Numbered from the stretch's first letter, positions 1-13,841 are shown. The stretch: 64,000 bases of DNA from Cyathus striatus (GCA_025738555.1 JAOVFP010000007.1:3472001-3536000); one strand, 5' to 3'. Program-made: numbers and translations. The notes: generated by a model from the sequence alone, not told the origin.

Positions 1-297
1 GAGATCAGTAAGCACAATGGGCCAAGAATTATTGGCTAAATTAGACATTTGCAAATCAACTGTTGATCTCTAAAATTAGTTCCATACCTATTGAAGCTTT
101 GGTGGAGAAAAAGGGTAGCATGTGTGCATCAATAAAGTCGACTGCCACTAGTACATCCATACCACCATCATCCTCATGCTGTATCTATTATTAAAATATA
201 ATACAAGTAACAAAACTACCATACCTCTTGATACTCATAAGCCATCTCACTAGATCAAGGGCACAATCATATAATGGCTGACCTGAACTGAACAATG
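1..297 (-). CDS. Possible partial coding fragment at the left edge
   Basis: On the minus strand a frame runs through two blocks separated by a plausible intron with GTATGG at its start and AATAG at its end. The downstream block reads HEDDGGMDVLVAVDFIDAH followed by MLPFFSTKASI. A second candidate intron (GTATGG to CAACAG) leads into DLQMSNLANNSWPIVLTDL and then off the window edge. The conceptual protein has reasonable amino-acid composition, but I do not recognise the family. It may be part of an unseen gene or a mobile-element protein cut by the window boundary. Confidence is low because only about 80 residues are visible and both introns are inferred. Confidence 0.3.
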
Positions 298-489
298 CAA
301 GTGACATATGTAGCCTTTGCATTAGAGTGCAATATTCCAAATAGGGCATCTCCCCATGTCTCCCAAATATTGGTTTCAGAAAGCCTAGTAACTAATTGCC
401 ACTTCTCTACTAAGAACTACAGCAGACTAGCAGTTGAGTATTGCAGTATACCCTCAATATGTAGCTACAAATTATGCTCAGAAAGCCTA

Positions 490-1685
490 GGCAACGTCAT
501 ACCCATACCCACAATAACCCATACCCATGGGAATGGATACAGGTTTGCATGGGTAATCCATGGGTTTTACCAATACTTTTTCAATTATATATTTTGATCG
601 ATCTAATTGGTCAATTTAACCATTTGTAGGCTCATTTTAAACGCATTGAGGAGGGTGTATTGTATACGAAACATGATACAAATCCGGACTAATTTGAAAG
701 AGTTACAACAGTTTGAATATAAATTGTTAAATATATTGAAATATTCAGTACTAAATTTAGACAGATCCAAGCAATCAATTTAAACGTTCATAGGCTCATA
801 TTAAACAGGTCACTGAGGGTCCTTATCATACAAAACTTGATATGAATACAGATTGACTTGAAAGAGCTACAAGAGTTTTAATTGAAATTATAAATATATT
901 CAAACAAAATGAAAGGGTTTAATTACATATTCAGGCTGATCCAAGCAATCAAATTAAACGTTCGTAGGCTCGTTACAAGCATGTCGTAGAAGGCCTGTAC
1001 TGTACAAAAAGTGATGTGAATACAGACTGATTTGAAAGAGTTACAACAGTTTTTAAAAGAAATTATTAAATGGATTCAAATGTTCAATAATATATTCAGA
1101 CCAATATGGGCTTCACAAATTAAATAAAAGTTGTATTAAGTCCAATATACAGTAGTATGGAACATGCCCATAGCACATGTAACCAGTATGTACTAGTGCA
1201 ATCTGTCTATTCAAATAAGAAATGAGTGATTGTAATTTAGAGTAGGAATTTTATTGTCTGTGTACAAGGATAGAGGCAAACAATATCATTCATAGAAACT
1301 GAACAAAATGGCCTAAAAATACAAATGTAAGGTCGTTACGACCGTGAAGTGTAGGTCTATTTAGGTATCTAATATCGATAACATACTAAATAAATTGGAG
1401 TCGTAATGTTAGTTTTAATGAACTGTATAATATTATATCACCTAAGCTCAACCCCACGAGCTGAACAAAATGCAAAACCGAGTTTTCCTGTAAACACAAA
1501 CACTTAATACAGTTATGTACACTATGCACTTAATAAAAGGTATTATGCTTATAGAAACTTCATTTCTGTCATTTTTATTCAATACACTACTTACGGGTAC
1601 CTGCGGGTTACGGGTCTCGAAGACCTGACCCATACCCGCACCCGCCGGTACCCTTACCCGTGACCCGTGCGGGTATGGCGTTCCC
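490..1685. mobile_element. Candidate non-autonomous inverted-repeat element with GC-rich ends
   Basis: The left end reads GGCAACGTCATACCC and the right end, on the opposite strand, GGGAACGCCATACCC. Next to both ends lie short CCCATACCC/GGGTACGGG-type repeats (490-560 and 1588-1680). The interior is AT-rich and holds a ~185-bp tandem array. No coding region is credible inside and I could not find a convincing target duplication, so the exact limits are uncertain. Confidence 0.45.
596..1125. repeat. ~185-bp tandem repeat, about three units
   Basis: Three successive units share the order: GATCCAAGCAATCAA-like start, TTAAACGTTCATAGGCTC, then TTTGAAAGAGTTACAACAG, then an AT-rich tail. Units begin near 596, 775 and 943. 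They differ by scattered substitutions and the third is shorter at its end. The array lies inside the 490-1685 element. Confidence 0.6.
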
Positions 1686-1689
1686 ATGC

Positions 1690-2940
1690 ATTTGCTTATA
1701 CAGTACGTAATCAGGAACTCAGTCACACCTAGCAGTCAGTCAGCAGGAAATTTTTAACAGAACAAGTCAGTCCCCTGCAAAAAAGAAATCACAATAATAA
1801 TTATAAAGTGTTGCCTTTATATATCTCAATTTATATGTCGAATGACACAAATTTGGCTATGATATAACAACTGTATGTTCGCCATGCCATCACATTATCT
1901 ATTTGGCTATGTATTTCCCATCAGCTGCTTGATATCTGGTGTACAGTCACTTTTAAGAATATCTTTTAGTATGGTGACTTATCATATTCAATTTTTGAGT
2001 TCAAAAGCACACTTTTACAACAATTTAACAGCATAATTGCTTTGTTTAAATTTTATAATAAAGGTTTAAGTTTGTATGTTAAGTATATTCCATATCCCCC
2101 CTACCACAAGTTGAAAGCACTACTGTGGACTGTGTAGTTGAACTTGGACCTTGAAATTTGGCTTTAATGTTATTGGTATTATTCAAAATATATTAGTGTA
2201 TTTATCGCACTTTTTACAGTATTATTTGAGATGCTGGAGTGATGAGATCAGAAAAATTCTATTTTCAGGACATAGAAATGTCAAATGGAGGAATTTTGGG
2301 AAAAGGCTTTCAACTCGCAAATAACTGTCGGAAATCTAATGAATGGTATCTCAATTATATTTTAGAAGCTTTTGTGGAAGTATTTTACAGTGAGCAACGG
2401 AGTAAGCTATTCTAATTGTTAACGAAATCTGCTTGTACCGTATTTACCTTACCCTGATTCGACCTTGTCTGAGGTGTAAACGCTGCGCAATAATAAGTTT
2501 CCGCGCTATGACCAGCTTCCTAGTTTTGTCCAAGATCGCATGCACTTTAAAAAAATATTCATAGAAACACACTGGAGCATCCAAAAATTACAAACAAGGT
2601 CTCAATTTATTCTTTAAAAGGTGTACAATAATGTTAACATAAATCAATGGCAGTATTTGAAATATTTTATGTCTTATTTCTCAATTGATCTTAGGTTACC
2701 GAGATCACCACCAGTGACTGTACTGCTGCTTAAAATTTTTCCTACAGTCCAACCGCTCAACTACCGGTCCTTTTGTTTTAACTTGACGCTGTCCTAATAT
2801 CTCAATCTCTGTTCGAGCGCAGGAACGACCCTCAAAATATAGGTGATACCTGTCCACATCTGGAACGTTCTAAGGGGTCAAAATTCAAAATTTTGTCCGC
2901 TTCGCAGAACGACCTTTGGGGTATATGTCCGGGGTCCTGG
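1690..2940. other. AT-rich intergenic DNA, no gene seen
   Basis: No open frame longer than chance, no RNA gene and no clear repeat was recognised. CpG content rises from about 2,430 onward, where the sequence passes into the CpG-rich duplicated locus. Confidence 0.4.
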
Positions 2941-2944
2941 AAGG

Positions 2945-5900
2945 CTGCAGGATGAGAGATCGTTATGAAGCGATTATGGGTAACCTGGTTGATGACTCGT
3001 TTCGATGAAATCGGGCAGATACGTAGACGCTACAACTGCATAAATGCGCTTTCCCAGGTGTACCTTAACGTGCTCAGAAGCTGACCCTATGCACCTCGTA
3101 TCGATCCGGTATCTCCTCTTGAACCTCAGAATCCCACTGCTGGATCCAGCATCGAACCAAGAATAGCAAGCGATGCTAAACACGCTTCCTTTACCCTTCA
3201 CGGATTCTCCTTGTGTGTAGGAAGCAGCGAGGTGAACGGAAAAGTTAACGAAGGCATAGCAAATGAACGCCGGTATCCGAACACGATAATTGGTGATTAA
3301 GACCTGGACCCCGTACTCCGGCTCCCTCAGCATAAGGCAGCTAGTGCATAGAAGAATACTCCCCCTAGTCTAACTCCTCCGTACGGGCTTAACACAAGAA
3401 GTAATCGGAAACCATGAAGAAAGTCGTTCTGGATAGCACATGAGACGATATATCTTCCCCTTTATCTCCATGCCTCACTTAATACGCAGGCGTCTTCGTG
3501 GTCCTAGAAGGAACGTAGATAACGGAAGAAACGTTACGAGCGTAGACGATATCACCTTCAGAGGTTATGAGCACACCTCGCTGAACAGCACAACATCGAC
3601 ATCCACCTGGTCAACAATTGTCAGAGAGAACATGCCAGTCGTCCAGTAAGCAACCCTACGCTGTCTCCTTGACTCGAGCTTTTATTCTCCTTCCACTCCA
3701 TCTCGAATCTCCTGGAACCACGAAAACTTTAATACGATACAACCCAAACCTCCTCCAACATGACCGTACACGCACTAGCAACGCTCTCCTTAGCTCTCTT
3801 CGCAGGTGAAGTAGGCGGAGTAGGGAAGGAGGCGGGTACGGACTCCTGAACGATCTACGTGACGACGCAGGCGTTGCAACTGGCGTATGGAAGAAAGGTG
3901 GCGCAAGACTGAAGGTGCAAGATAGCTAACTGTCTTTGCCGTTAGGTATCAAGGTGGAAGACATGTAGGACTTGAATGGGCGCAACACTGTGGATCACGT
4001 CGCACGTACGTGCAAAGGAGCAGAGAAGGCACACATTCGTCAACTAGGATGGTAACATATATCGTTGAGTCTCATCCCTATTCCAACCTAATGAAGCCGC
4101 CAATACCACCTCGGCACACGGTTGTTGTACGCGAGTAACACCGTAGAGAGTGTAGAATAGGTCTTGGATATCAATGATTGAACGTGAGGTACGAGCTAAG
4201 CGCAAGCGTAAGCACAAAGTAAAGAGATGAAATAGGAAGAAAAAACGCACCTATCACCTCCACAAAGCAATTTGAACCTTCTCCAGCCCACCCATCCCAC
4301 TGACCGTTAGATACTCATACATTGTTCCGCGTAAGAGCACGAGACGTCCAAGAGACATCGTTCTGTGAGAAGAGGTGTTAGTGCATGAACACGGAGAATG
4401 AAACGTGAACAACGGAAAAGGGGGACAGTGCTTACCTCAGCGATACCTAACCGCTACTTCCTCTCTCTTCTCTACTCCCTCGAAGTCTCCATCGACTGTA
4501 GCCGTCGGTATTCAACATGCGGAAGAAATCCTCCAGGGCTTGAGACGGTTTGATACTCCATATCGTCAAATTAGCATGCTTCGTAGTCTTGGATTCACGC
4601 AACAGGTAGCAAGAGGAATGAGGACGAGCAGTGAGGAGCGGAGCATAAAGAGGTCGAAAAATGTGTTTGGAGTAGCAAACGTACTGTTGACCTCAGGAGT
4701 AACGTGCAGAACGTACAGAGCGCGTCAGGCAAGGATGTATCATTCACCTAGAACCACCAACGGCTTCGTCTCTCGAGTCCATCTCCCTTCCATTCTAGCT
4801 TGAGCGCCAGCCGTACCCGAAGCACCACCCACACGCTCAGCGTTGGCTTTACCACACTCTAGACGGTCTATCATGGTTCGCTCCCCACTTCAATTCCTCA
4901 TGAGCCTCATCGTAGGCATAAGAAGCTAGAAGGACGCGGAGAGAGAACCGGAGACGCTCTGTGTAAAGGAGTAAGCGTTTCGGAGGGCACAGATAGCGGG
5001 GACGGTGCATAAGCTGGAAACGACACTGGGATGGCATGTGGTGAGGATCTAGCTGCTCGTTCCTGGTCTTGGTGGCATGTTTGGATGGTATCGTAGTGCG
5101 TAAGGCGTAAGCAGAATTGTTTCTCGAATGCTAGTGGTTATGCGTGCTGTGGGGGTGCGTGGGCGTAAGCAGAGAGGGGGGAAAGGAGAGAAGTGAACAC
5201 ACCAGTCATGTTCATGAAGCTATAAGAGCCCATTTCGCCCCATCCGGCTCATGGAATTTGACTATTGACTATTTGACTGCGTAAGAGAATCCTGCGTTGT
5301 CCTGTGAGAAGAAAAGTTAGAGTATGGCGGTGACGAATGGACGCGGGACTAGCTTCAGGATGGACCACGAAGAGAGGAGAGGAGAGACATTGCTTACCAT
5401 ATAGTACCCGGTACCTAACGTTTACTGCTCCTCTCCTTGAGTCTCCAGCGACTGCTGCTGTAGGCATTGAAGATGGAATACGAGCTTTGGGATCCTGGGA
5501 TCCTGGGACCTAAAGCGATTTGGTGCCCCCATTGTGTTGTCGAAGGAGTGTGTCTTCAAGTCTTCCTAAGATTGTTTAACGGGGAGTGCATATGAGCCAT
5601 TGATGTAATAGAAGTGGGATGGTGAAGGTCTATGTAGGGACGTTGTAGTTGGCATTCGAATATGTTCGGAACGTTCAAATTTCACACACATCATGTGATG
5701 TTTATATTATCGCATCGGCGCTATCAAATTTACAAAGTGAAGCGCGCACCCACCTATAGTCTATCGAGCGCGTCTAGATACGAATATATTCGACCACGAA
5801 GAGAAATGCACAGATGAGATCGATAACAGCTATGAACACGATCTTCCACAAGCGTCTGAACCGAAACATGGAACCGTTCACATCGATGTTTCCGTCATGC

Positions 5901-8650
5901 GCTCCTACACACTTGCTACACACGATACAATTATAACCGACCTAGCCCACCGGACCATCGATAACCACAGAAATAGAACGCTCTGGTTAATCGATACTTG
6001 TCAACATATGTCAAGTTGATCCAATCAGGCCTTCGTCGAATCATTCACATTGGTCAGAGACCAAATGTAAGTACTAGGCGATCCTACTATAACTAGCTAG
6101 TATACTTAAACTAACTTTCCATTTGTGCAAAGCGCATGCTCACAGTGCACTCTGCACGTGGATAAGATGAAAACTGCACTCGATCCGCACGATCTAAGTT
6201 CTATCGAGGTATGTATGTCGTTCAAGCGTGCCAGTTTAAGCCGTTAATTTGCCTTCAACCCTATATAGACCAAAGTTCTACACCAAATTACACATTATTG
6301 GGTTAACTGCGACCACAACAAAAGGTACATACCTTCCGATGTCGAGCCCAACCACCTGTGCATACCTCGAATTCAAATAATAATAAACCAGTACGTGACC
6401 CGTTCCAGTGGATGTCAACGATCGAACATTGGCCCGTGAAGACTTCAATTCGCAAAATCAAAGATGAGTTAAGACACGGAGGAGGTTATCAATGCTCTGG
6501 AGTCTGAATGCCCTTAAACGAGAACACATGGATCGACAATGAGGATGGAGCAGTATGAAGAGGTAATGTAACCGAGTATTAACGGCTGCATCCTCTGCCA
6601 GTGTCAGACTACCTATCGAAGACGAAGCAGTGTGTTAATGAACGGGAAAGCAACATCCAACGAAAAACTAGCTTCTCTCACCTAGTGCGAGCCTCGCAAC
6701 GACCAGAGGAATTGGAGAGGATAAAAGGAGAACATTGAGTAGCTGTCACGCACCCACATTCAATTCCTCTGCGTAGCTCTGTCTATTGTGCAGGCCCCTT
6801 CGTACGTGGAGGGACAGAGAGACCGTAGAGGTTACGAAGAATTGATAACATCGGCGTCGGAGAAGATACGCCCAGTTATATAGACATAACGTCGTCGCCT
6901 ATTTAATATACAATGTGCAGAGAGAATAAGACAAACATCGGTGTGCGAAGAATTCCGAGTATTACGTCTTCCTTGTTCTCGGATCTCCAGTCACCCTCCC
7001 CATTCCGCTACAACTCATACACAAAACTTAACTTCCGCCGATACGATCCTACACACATCACCGGAACCCTTCTCAACAGCCTTCGCAGGTCTCATCCTAT
7101 GCTATACAGAGATAGTGCTGGAGATGAGTCTGGGCTCTGGGGCGCTCAACTTAAAGCCATAGAGGTTGTAAGTCGGAGCCTGACCTGGAGGTAACACCTG
7201 ATATACGTGTGGTGAAAAGAACTTGCTGGTCCGTGTGTATTCTTCATGATCTTTGTGATCATGAATGGAGAGTAGTTGTGGTTGTGATTATGTGTATACC
7301 GAGACCCTTGACCCTCTCACCTCCTTTGCAGGACGCCATTGTAGGTGCAGAGAGAGGACGGCGCCACATAATAGGCTGAGGCCGATTGAAGTCAAGAAGC
7401 GAGTACTATGAAGAGCGCCCTAAACGTGATAGTATCGATGTTGGAAGCGGCGCAGGGGTAGTGTGCGTTGAAGAGACAGCTCCTCCAGTCGTAAAACGGC
7501 AGGGAGTACAGGCTAGGCCTGAAACCTCGATTACTATAAGACAGTTACAGTTAGAAGGAAGCTTCAAGGAGAAAAGGAGTATATGGTAGAGTGACGCACC
7601 AAGACACTAGTAGAGAACCGTTTCAACACATGAAAGAATGGGAGGACATATCTACAACGCGACGTAGCCCAGAGACAATGCTCAAACCACATACACATAC
7701 CTCCTAGCTCAATCGGTGGGCAGCAGGAGTGGGCATTGGTTTTACAAAGAAATGTGTCGCCAACGCAAACGGACATACATTGTCTCCCTGGCTCATTAAA
7801 TCCTCACCTCAATCCTGCGGGCGTGCTGCTACGTTACGTTGCAGTACTAGATTCAGTGAAGAATCTCAGTTCTCTCATCCCTACAGGAGCGGAAGCCGGA
7901 CGTAAAGGCAGCAAGACATATCGTGACAAGAAATCACCCCATCTTGCTCGAAAGGCCAGTGTAAGTTAAACAGTCACAGGGAATTGGTTCTTCCTCTCTG
8001 TCGAATGATGAGGCCAAAATGCAATGCTTCAGCATTCATCCTTCGACAATAGTGGTGGTTCTGCTACGACAACTTCAAATTAGTTGTGATCCACGCGCAA
8101 CAGGGGGTGGTTGAACCTACCAGACTACCAACGTAAAAGATCTCCCAACGCTGAGTAACCGTACCCCATTCAAAACGTATCATAACGTATCACGCGCAAG
8201 TGAGCACAAGTTGAACAGGGCACATTCGTGTAGACATCTAGGTAAATCTTGGACGCAAGGTTAGTTATCTTGACCATACTCAAAAAGGCGGGATTGACCT
8301 TATCGGGCAGCCTGATCTAGCCAAGAACATCCACAAGCACCAGAGTATCCACCACAAACCACGCATGACCACGCTCGCTTTGCCAACAAGGAATCGTCAT
8401 GTAACACCAGCAAAATGGGAACGAAATAAGGGCAGCGGGAGGCGAAGGAGGGTGCGAGTGCGCGAAGTTGTTGGCGGTGGGGGAAGATGCAGTTTGCTGT
8501 TGTTCAAAAGATGTCTGATTAGCCTAAGAGAGGTACGTTGCCCTCTGACTTAGCTTGATTCATAATGTGAACGGGCTGACACGTCACACCGCGATGATAG
8601 AACTAGTGGTCACCTCTCAGCCCTTCTCATAAACGCATGGAAGTTGGACG
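2945..8650 (-). pseudogene. Diverged, non-coding copy A of the 38.3-39.5 kb locus, with an internal partial re-duplication
   Basis: Blocks here match, in the same order, blocks at 8.66-13.5 kb: the stretch at 3,230-3,340 with GAAGCAGCGAGGTGAACGG also occurs at 8,800-8,900; ACGCAGGCGTCTTCGTGG occurs at 3,485 and 8,905; TTGTCCTGTGAGAA occurs at 5,298 and 10,658; and ACAGCTATGAACACGATCTT near 5,826 recurs with changes at 11,183. A further module near 3,640-3,830 reappears at about 7,000-7,130 and 9,600-9,720. Reading frames are broken everywhere, so this is an old gene relic. Unlike the 14-38 kb block it keeps many CpG sites. Confidence 0.5.
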
Positions 8651-8654
8651 GTAA

Positions 8655-11600
8655 AGTAAGGAGATGCATCGTAACGAGGGCATGGAGTCACCCTCCAGCA
8701 CAGTTCGAAAGGTCACGCAGAAGTGATACGAGGGAAGTCCAATCAAGATTAGCGGGCGCCACCAAACACGCTTCCTTCAATATGGATTCGCCGCGGATTT
8801 GGGAAGCAGCGAGGTGAACGGGAAGGTATAGGAAGCATCCCAAATGAATGCATGTATCCAAACACGCTATCGAGTCCTGCACCCCATACTTTGGCTCCTC
8901 AGCATACGCAGGCGTCTTCGTGGGCCTCGAAGGAGGAGAAAGCAAGAAAGCCGTTGCAGAGAACGGAAGGAGGGTCACGAGCGTCGATGATGTCAGCTTC
9001 AAAGATCACGATTAAACCTCGTTGAATAGGCACAACGTCGACGTCCGTCTCCTGAGCGACCGGCCTAGAGAACACTAAAAACACACAACGTCATTCTGAA
9101 CCGTCCCCGACCTCGTCTTCGATCCTGATCTTCCACCCCTTCCACTTCATCCTGATCAACAAAATCGACGACTCCCGAATAGCGGAAGTCAACCTCTGCC
9201 ATTATCATGAACGCCCTACGTGAATGCGGAGGTTTTGCAAGGGACATACTGAACGGACACGATAAAGGTGCCAGAGGAGACACATGCAGCGAAGGTAAAT
9301 GTCCAGCCTCTTCTTCCTCTCTTCGCTTTACTTCATGTGCAGACATCTTCCCGGGTCTCAGAGCGGAGAAAGAAGCATACGTTGCAAGGAATGGAAGAGG
9401 CGTTACGAAAAGCGAAAAGCCAACGGCATCAACGCTTGAAGAGTGAAGGCTACTCTCGTTTCATAGAGAGCATCGCCGACGTCTCCCTCGTCAGCGACGT
9501 GAAAACAGAACAGAATAAGGTGCCGTCCGTCGGGCAAGGCGAAATCCAAGGCCTCCCTAATCCTATACCCTTTCCAACACGACACGGCACGATTACCCAT
9601 CCACTGTTTAACCCAGCTCGAACTCCAGTGTCTAGACAACGATGTCTAACAAACTTCACCACAATCCTACGTGCATCATCGCCGGTCCCCCCTAGTCTTC
9701 TTCACAGGTGTCATAGTAGCGTTGAAGTAAAAAGCGGAGTTAGCGTTGGATATAGATCTAGACTCCGTGAAGGTTCAAGGTGAACGCGTAGGCTTTGCAA
9801 GATACAGGTGTAGCCCTAGGCCAGGCTACTGAGGGCACGCCAATATACGCGCGGTAAGGCCAAGAAATCTGTTGCGCAGTACGAATCTGTCTTGTTCTTC
9901 ATGTTAGATGCGCGGGGCGGTTGTCGTTGCAGCTGTCGGCATGTATCATAGAGAAAGGATGAACTGTGAGGGGCAGTTCATGAAGAGGTCGAAAGGTATG
10001 TGCTTAGATATGCGAAACGTCGCCGCCAACTTCGAGGGTAACATGCAGGACGTACGAAACGACGTCAGCCAGGAACCTGTTAACCAGAACCACCATTGTC
10101 TCACTTCTTCGCTCGATTCTATCCCCCCTTATACTCTAACTTGAATCCAGCAGAGCCCGCAGTACCACGCGCACGCACAACGATAGCATTCACCACACTC
10201 TAGATGACATACCACGGTTCGCTTCCCTTTTCAGTACTTCGTAGGTCTCACTGTAAGCGTAAGGAGTCGGAGTAACGGTGGGGACAGGATTGGGGACGCT
10301 CTCTGTGAAGGAGAAGGTGTTATAAGGGGCGTAGATAACGGAGACGGTGAATGCGTTGAAACCGACGCTGAGTGATACGTGGTGAGGACGCAGCTGCTTG
10401 TTCCTCGTGTTGGCGGTGTATATGGAAGGGCTCATGATGCAAAGGGCGTAAACGAGAGTCTGCAGAATAGGACTTGGATAATAATGGTTATACGTGCTTC
10501 AGGGAAGTTCAATCGCAAGCAGGGAGAGCAGAAAGTAGAGAAACGAACACACCCCTCAAAGTCCAGTCTCATGAGCGTAGAGTTGCGATAGTTCAATTCA
10601 TCCTATACGACTCACCAAATTTAACTGTCGATCACTGGACGGCGTAAGCATCTCGCATTGTCCTGTGAGAAACGAAAAGTTAATGTATGAATGAAGCGGT
10701 GACGAGTCGGCACAGGACGAGCACTAGCTGAGCATCCACACCGAGTAATGGAGACGGTGCTTACCACATGATATAGATACCCTCTTCTCTACTCCTTCAA
10801 GTCTCGAACGACTATAGCCGCCGGCATTCAACGTTTCAACATAGGACGACGAGCTTTGGGACTGCCACTCAGGGACCCAAGGGGGTTGGCGCATCATTTT
10901 GTGTCTTCTTGCCTTCATAAGATGGTGTAACGAGTAGTAGTGTGGCATATGTGAGTCAATCGTGTCGTAGAAGCGGAGTGGTGAAGGTCCAGGTTGAGTT
11001 CAAAACAGCGTCGGGACTCGGAAGATTCAACTTTCACACGCACACATCATCATATGATATCGATCTTATCTTATTAACGGCAGGCAAATTGTCAAAGTGA
11101 AGGGCGCAAACACATACAGAGCACGTTTACGAGAGTACACTCGACCACGAAGGGAGCACGTATGTTACATCGATAACAGCTATGAATATGATCTTCGACA
11201 AGCACCAGAACCGATACTTTGGACCGTTCGTATCGAGATTCGACGTCCTCATTGCTTAAAGTTATACACACGATCTAATTTTAACAGACCCAACCTCCTG
11301 GACCATCGACACCAACAGAACGGTGGTAGGTCCCCTGTTATAACTCGATGCGGATCTAAGGGTTGTCTAAGAGTCCGAAATTCCAAAAACGGCGTTTCAC
11401 GTGATTGGTTTGCAAGCCAGTTTGAGTACTGTAGCACATGAAAGCGCGCTTTTATGCCAATATCTTGTCCCACGCGCGCGTTTATGTTTTCTAGATGGTA
11501 CATACATTGAATTTGGCATTAAATATGTAGTAGACGTACAATTATTGATAAATAAGTATTGGTGATAATAAATCTATGTTTTCATTGTACCTAAGGCTGC

Positions 11601-13500
11601 CAAGGTAGACACTGAAAGCATAGTACAAATATACTAACTGGTCATGATGCTTTCAAATAAAATACAAAGAGAGATTTATAGCGACAGCATTACATATCAT
11701 GACTACACAGACTGAGAAAATTAACCTATTGATTCATCTGATTACAAGTGTACGAGAAGTACAACTGGTTAAGTATTTTACTCGCTCGTTACGACGTACT
11801 AGTACTTATCACTTTCTGGTGTAGTAGTGTTGTAAGTACTGTTACGGTAATAGTGATAGTACAAAATCACGGTATTGCATGTTCACACTATGGTACAAAT
11901 TATATAAGTGACATGTTTTATGTAGCATACTTAACATACAAGCAATATCCAAAATTATTATAAGTATATACTGGTTTTCACTTTTACAGATAAGTACAGT
12001 AGAAATAACACTCAGATAAGACTACAAATGTAGGAAAAAATATAATTAATACCTCACAACATATTTTGCCAGTGATAAAGTGAAAAATCGGAAGATAGAG
12101 CTTTGCATTTTAGTTACTTATCAAATCAACGAGCTGTCTATGAGCGTCCTATGTAGTAAGCGCTTGTAAGCGCCTTCTTAGCTGTGCGAACTGATTTGCT
12201 GATGGGCACGTGTTTCAGGGTCAACGCTAAGCGAGTTATAACAGGGGACTATGGACTCCCAACAGAAATAGAGCGCACTGGATGATCTATGCCCGTAAAC
12301 ATCAAGTCGATCCAATCGGACCTTTTTCGAACCACTGACACAGGTGAGAGACAAAATGTAAGTAAGTACCGGGCGATCCTACAATTGTCGATAAACCAAC
12401 ATTTCATTTGTACACGGTGCATGCCCACTCTGCACGCGCAAGCGATGAGAAACGCACTCGAGACCTGATAGATAAAGAAAGAAAAATTTAGGTAAGTATA
12501 CTGTTTAAGACTCTAATTTTCCTTCGGCTCCTCATATACAATTTTAAGGCGGCCGTGCTAACTTCAGAGAGACTGCAACGAAAGGTACAGACTAGCTAGC
12601 CATTTTCGAGTTCAGCCACTTGTTCATGCCCGTAATTCTAAACTAATGAGCCAAAAACATGACCAGGACTAGTAGTGGACGTCAAGGATTGAACGTTTGA
12701 ACGCTGGGAGGCTTCAGTTAGTAAAATGAAGGACGAGTTGAGACGCGTCGGGGGGATAAGTTTTAAATGAGGACACATGTATCAACAATGAGAACGGAGT
12801 ACAATGAGACAAGGTAATGTAAACTAATATGAACGATCCTCTGTCAGGTTCAGACTACCTAACGAAAGTAGTATCTTAACCAACGGGAAACGTAAAACAG
12901 CCAGGCGAAGTGGAAAGGAGACTTCGTCATCGTTCAGTGTCTTCGTACACGTCCCCGCTTCATTTCTTCACAATTTCATCACATACGTACGGCCCAGAAT
13001 CGTACTAAATCGAATGATGGTACATGCAGTACAGCTCCAGCTTTCTTTCCGCGATTTTAAGGAGTGAGTGTGATACGTGAGAAGTAAGAACACGGGAACG
13101 TACAGCATCGAATGCATCCCTTTCGTTTCTCTTTCCATCAACTTTCCTCCCTCCGTCCTTCAGATATTGTATCCATCCATACCCGGCCGTATCGAGCTCG
13201 TATTAACACTCCGAGAGTCTGGTGACACGCCTGCTCTTGATCAAATTCTCATAGGGGTTCTTATCATACCCGCACTTTCATCTTTCCACATCCAGTAGTA
13301 ACACGTTGGTATAGTTAGTGTGAGTTATATTAAGGTGATATCAACATGAAGTACTTAATTGCGATGGAAAAGGAGAAAGAACCGAAGGTGAGGTGAGATG
13401 GTGATAAGGTACACGTGCAATAGCAAAAGGAGTAGGTCGATGGGTTCATCACGATCCAGCAAATTGCCTACAGCTTGCCTAACTCGCATTCAGTAGTAAG
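8655..13500 (-). pseudogene. Diverged, non-coding copy B of the same locus, interrupted by a transposon
   Basis: This is a second head-to-tail relic of the locus also seen at 2.9-8.6 kb. Corresponding landmarks are listed under copy A. Around 10,700-10,900 it keeps a counterpart of the 39.4-kb exon, including the splice-donor-like GTAAGC (on the opposite strand) at its end, but the protein no longer reads through. The copy is split at 11,321-12,258 by a non-autonomous element, beyond which the match with copy A resumes (TCGATCCAATCGGACC at 12,308 against TTGATCCAATCAGGCC at 6,015). Confidence 0.5.
11321..12258. mobile_element. 938-bp non-autonomous DNA transposon (MULE-like MITE)
   Basis: Both ends carry TAGTCCCCTGTTATAACTCG in inverted orientation (left 11,327-11,347 with one extra G; right 12,232-12,252). 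The element is flanked by direct repeats CCAACAGAA at 11,312-11,320 and 12,259-12,267. The paralogous sequence near 5,961-5,980 has a single CCACAGAA and no insert, so it acts as the empty site. The outermost 6-8 bp of the two ends do not pair well. A 9-bp duplication is typical of Mutator-like elements. No coding capacity was seen. Confidence 0.75.
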
Positions 13501-13734
13501 TACTATAGTAAGAACAATAATGGTTGCTGAACTTTTCTTCCTGATCTTGATGTCGTCGTGTTGAAGGCGTGTAATTATTATTTGTTATGTTGACACATGT
13601 AATGCAAACGTGTTGTCAGACTCTATATATACTTAAGTAGAACGAGAATTAATATTCAGTAATAATTGATCGTTCCGATGATTTGGCTCAGTACACGTTC
13701 AGTAACGCATGTCAACTGAATTGGGATACACTAT

Positions 13735-13841
13735 ATAGCCCGTCCATATAAACTTTCATTCCTCCTTCCGTCTTCTCGAACACCCCATTGTTCAAGCTCT
13801 CAACAGCATACAAATTCAACATTGATTTCCCTGCTTACACA
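13735..13841 (+). promoter_or_regulatory. Probable core promoter and leader of the NACHT-WD40 gene
   Basis: A TATA-like CATATAAA lies at 13,745, about 97 bases before the chosen ATG, followed by a pyrimidine-rich tract (CATTCCTCCTTCCGTCTTC). This is the usual arrangement for fungal core promoters. The CpG-containing flank ends here and the CpG-free gene body begins. Confidence 0.35.

Noticed and set aside
1448..1726. Minus-strand frame near the right end of the first element
   Set aside because: It runs through the GGGTACGGG-type terminal repeats and has no coding features.
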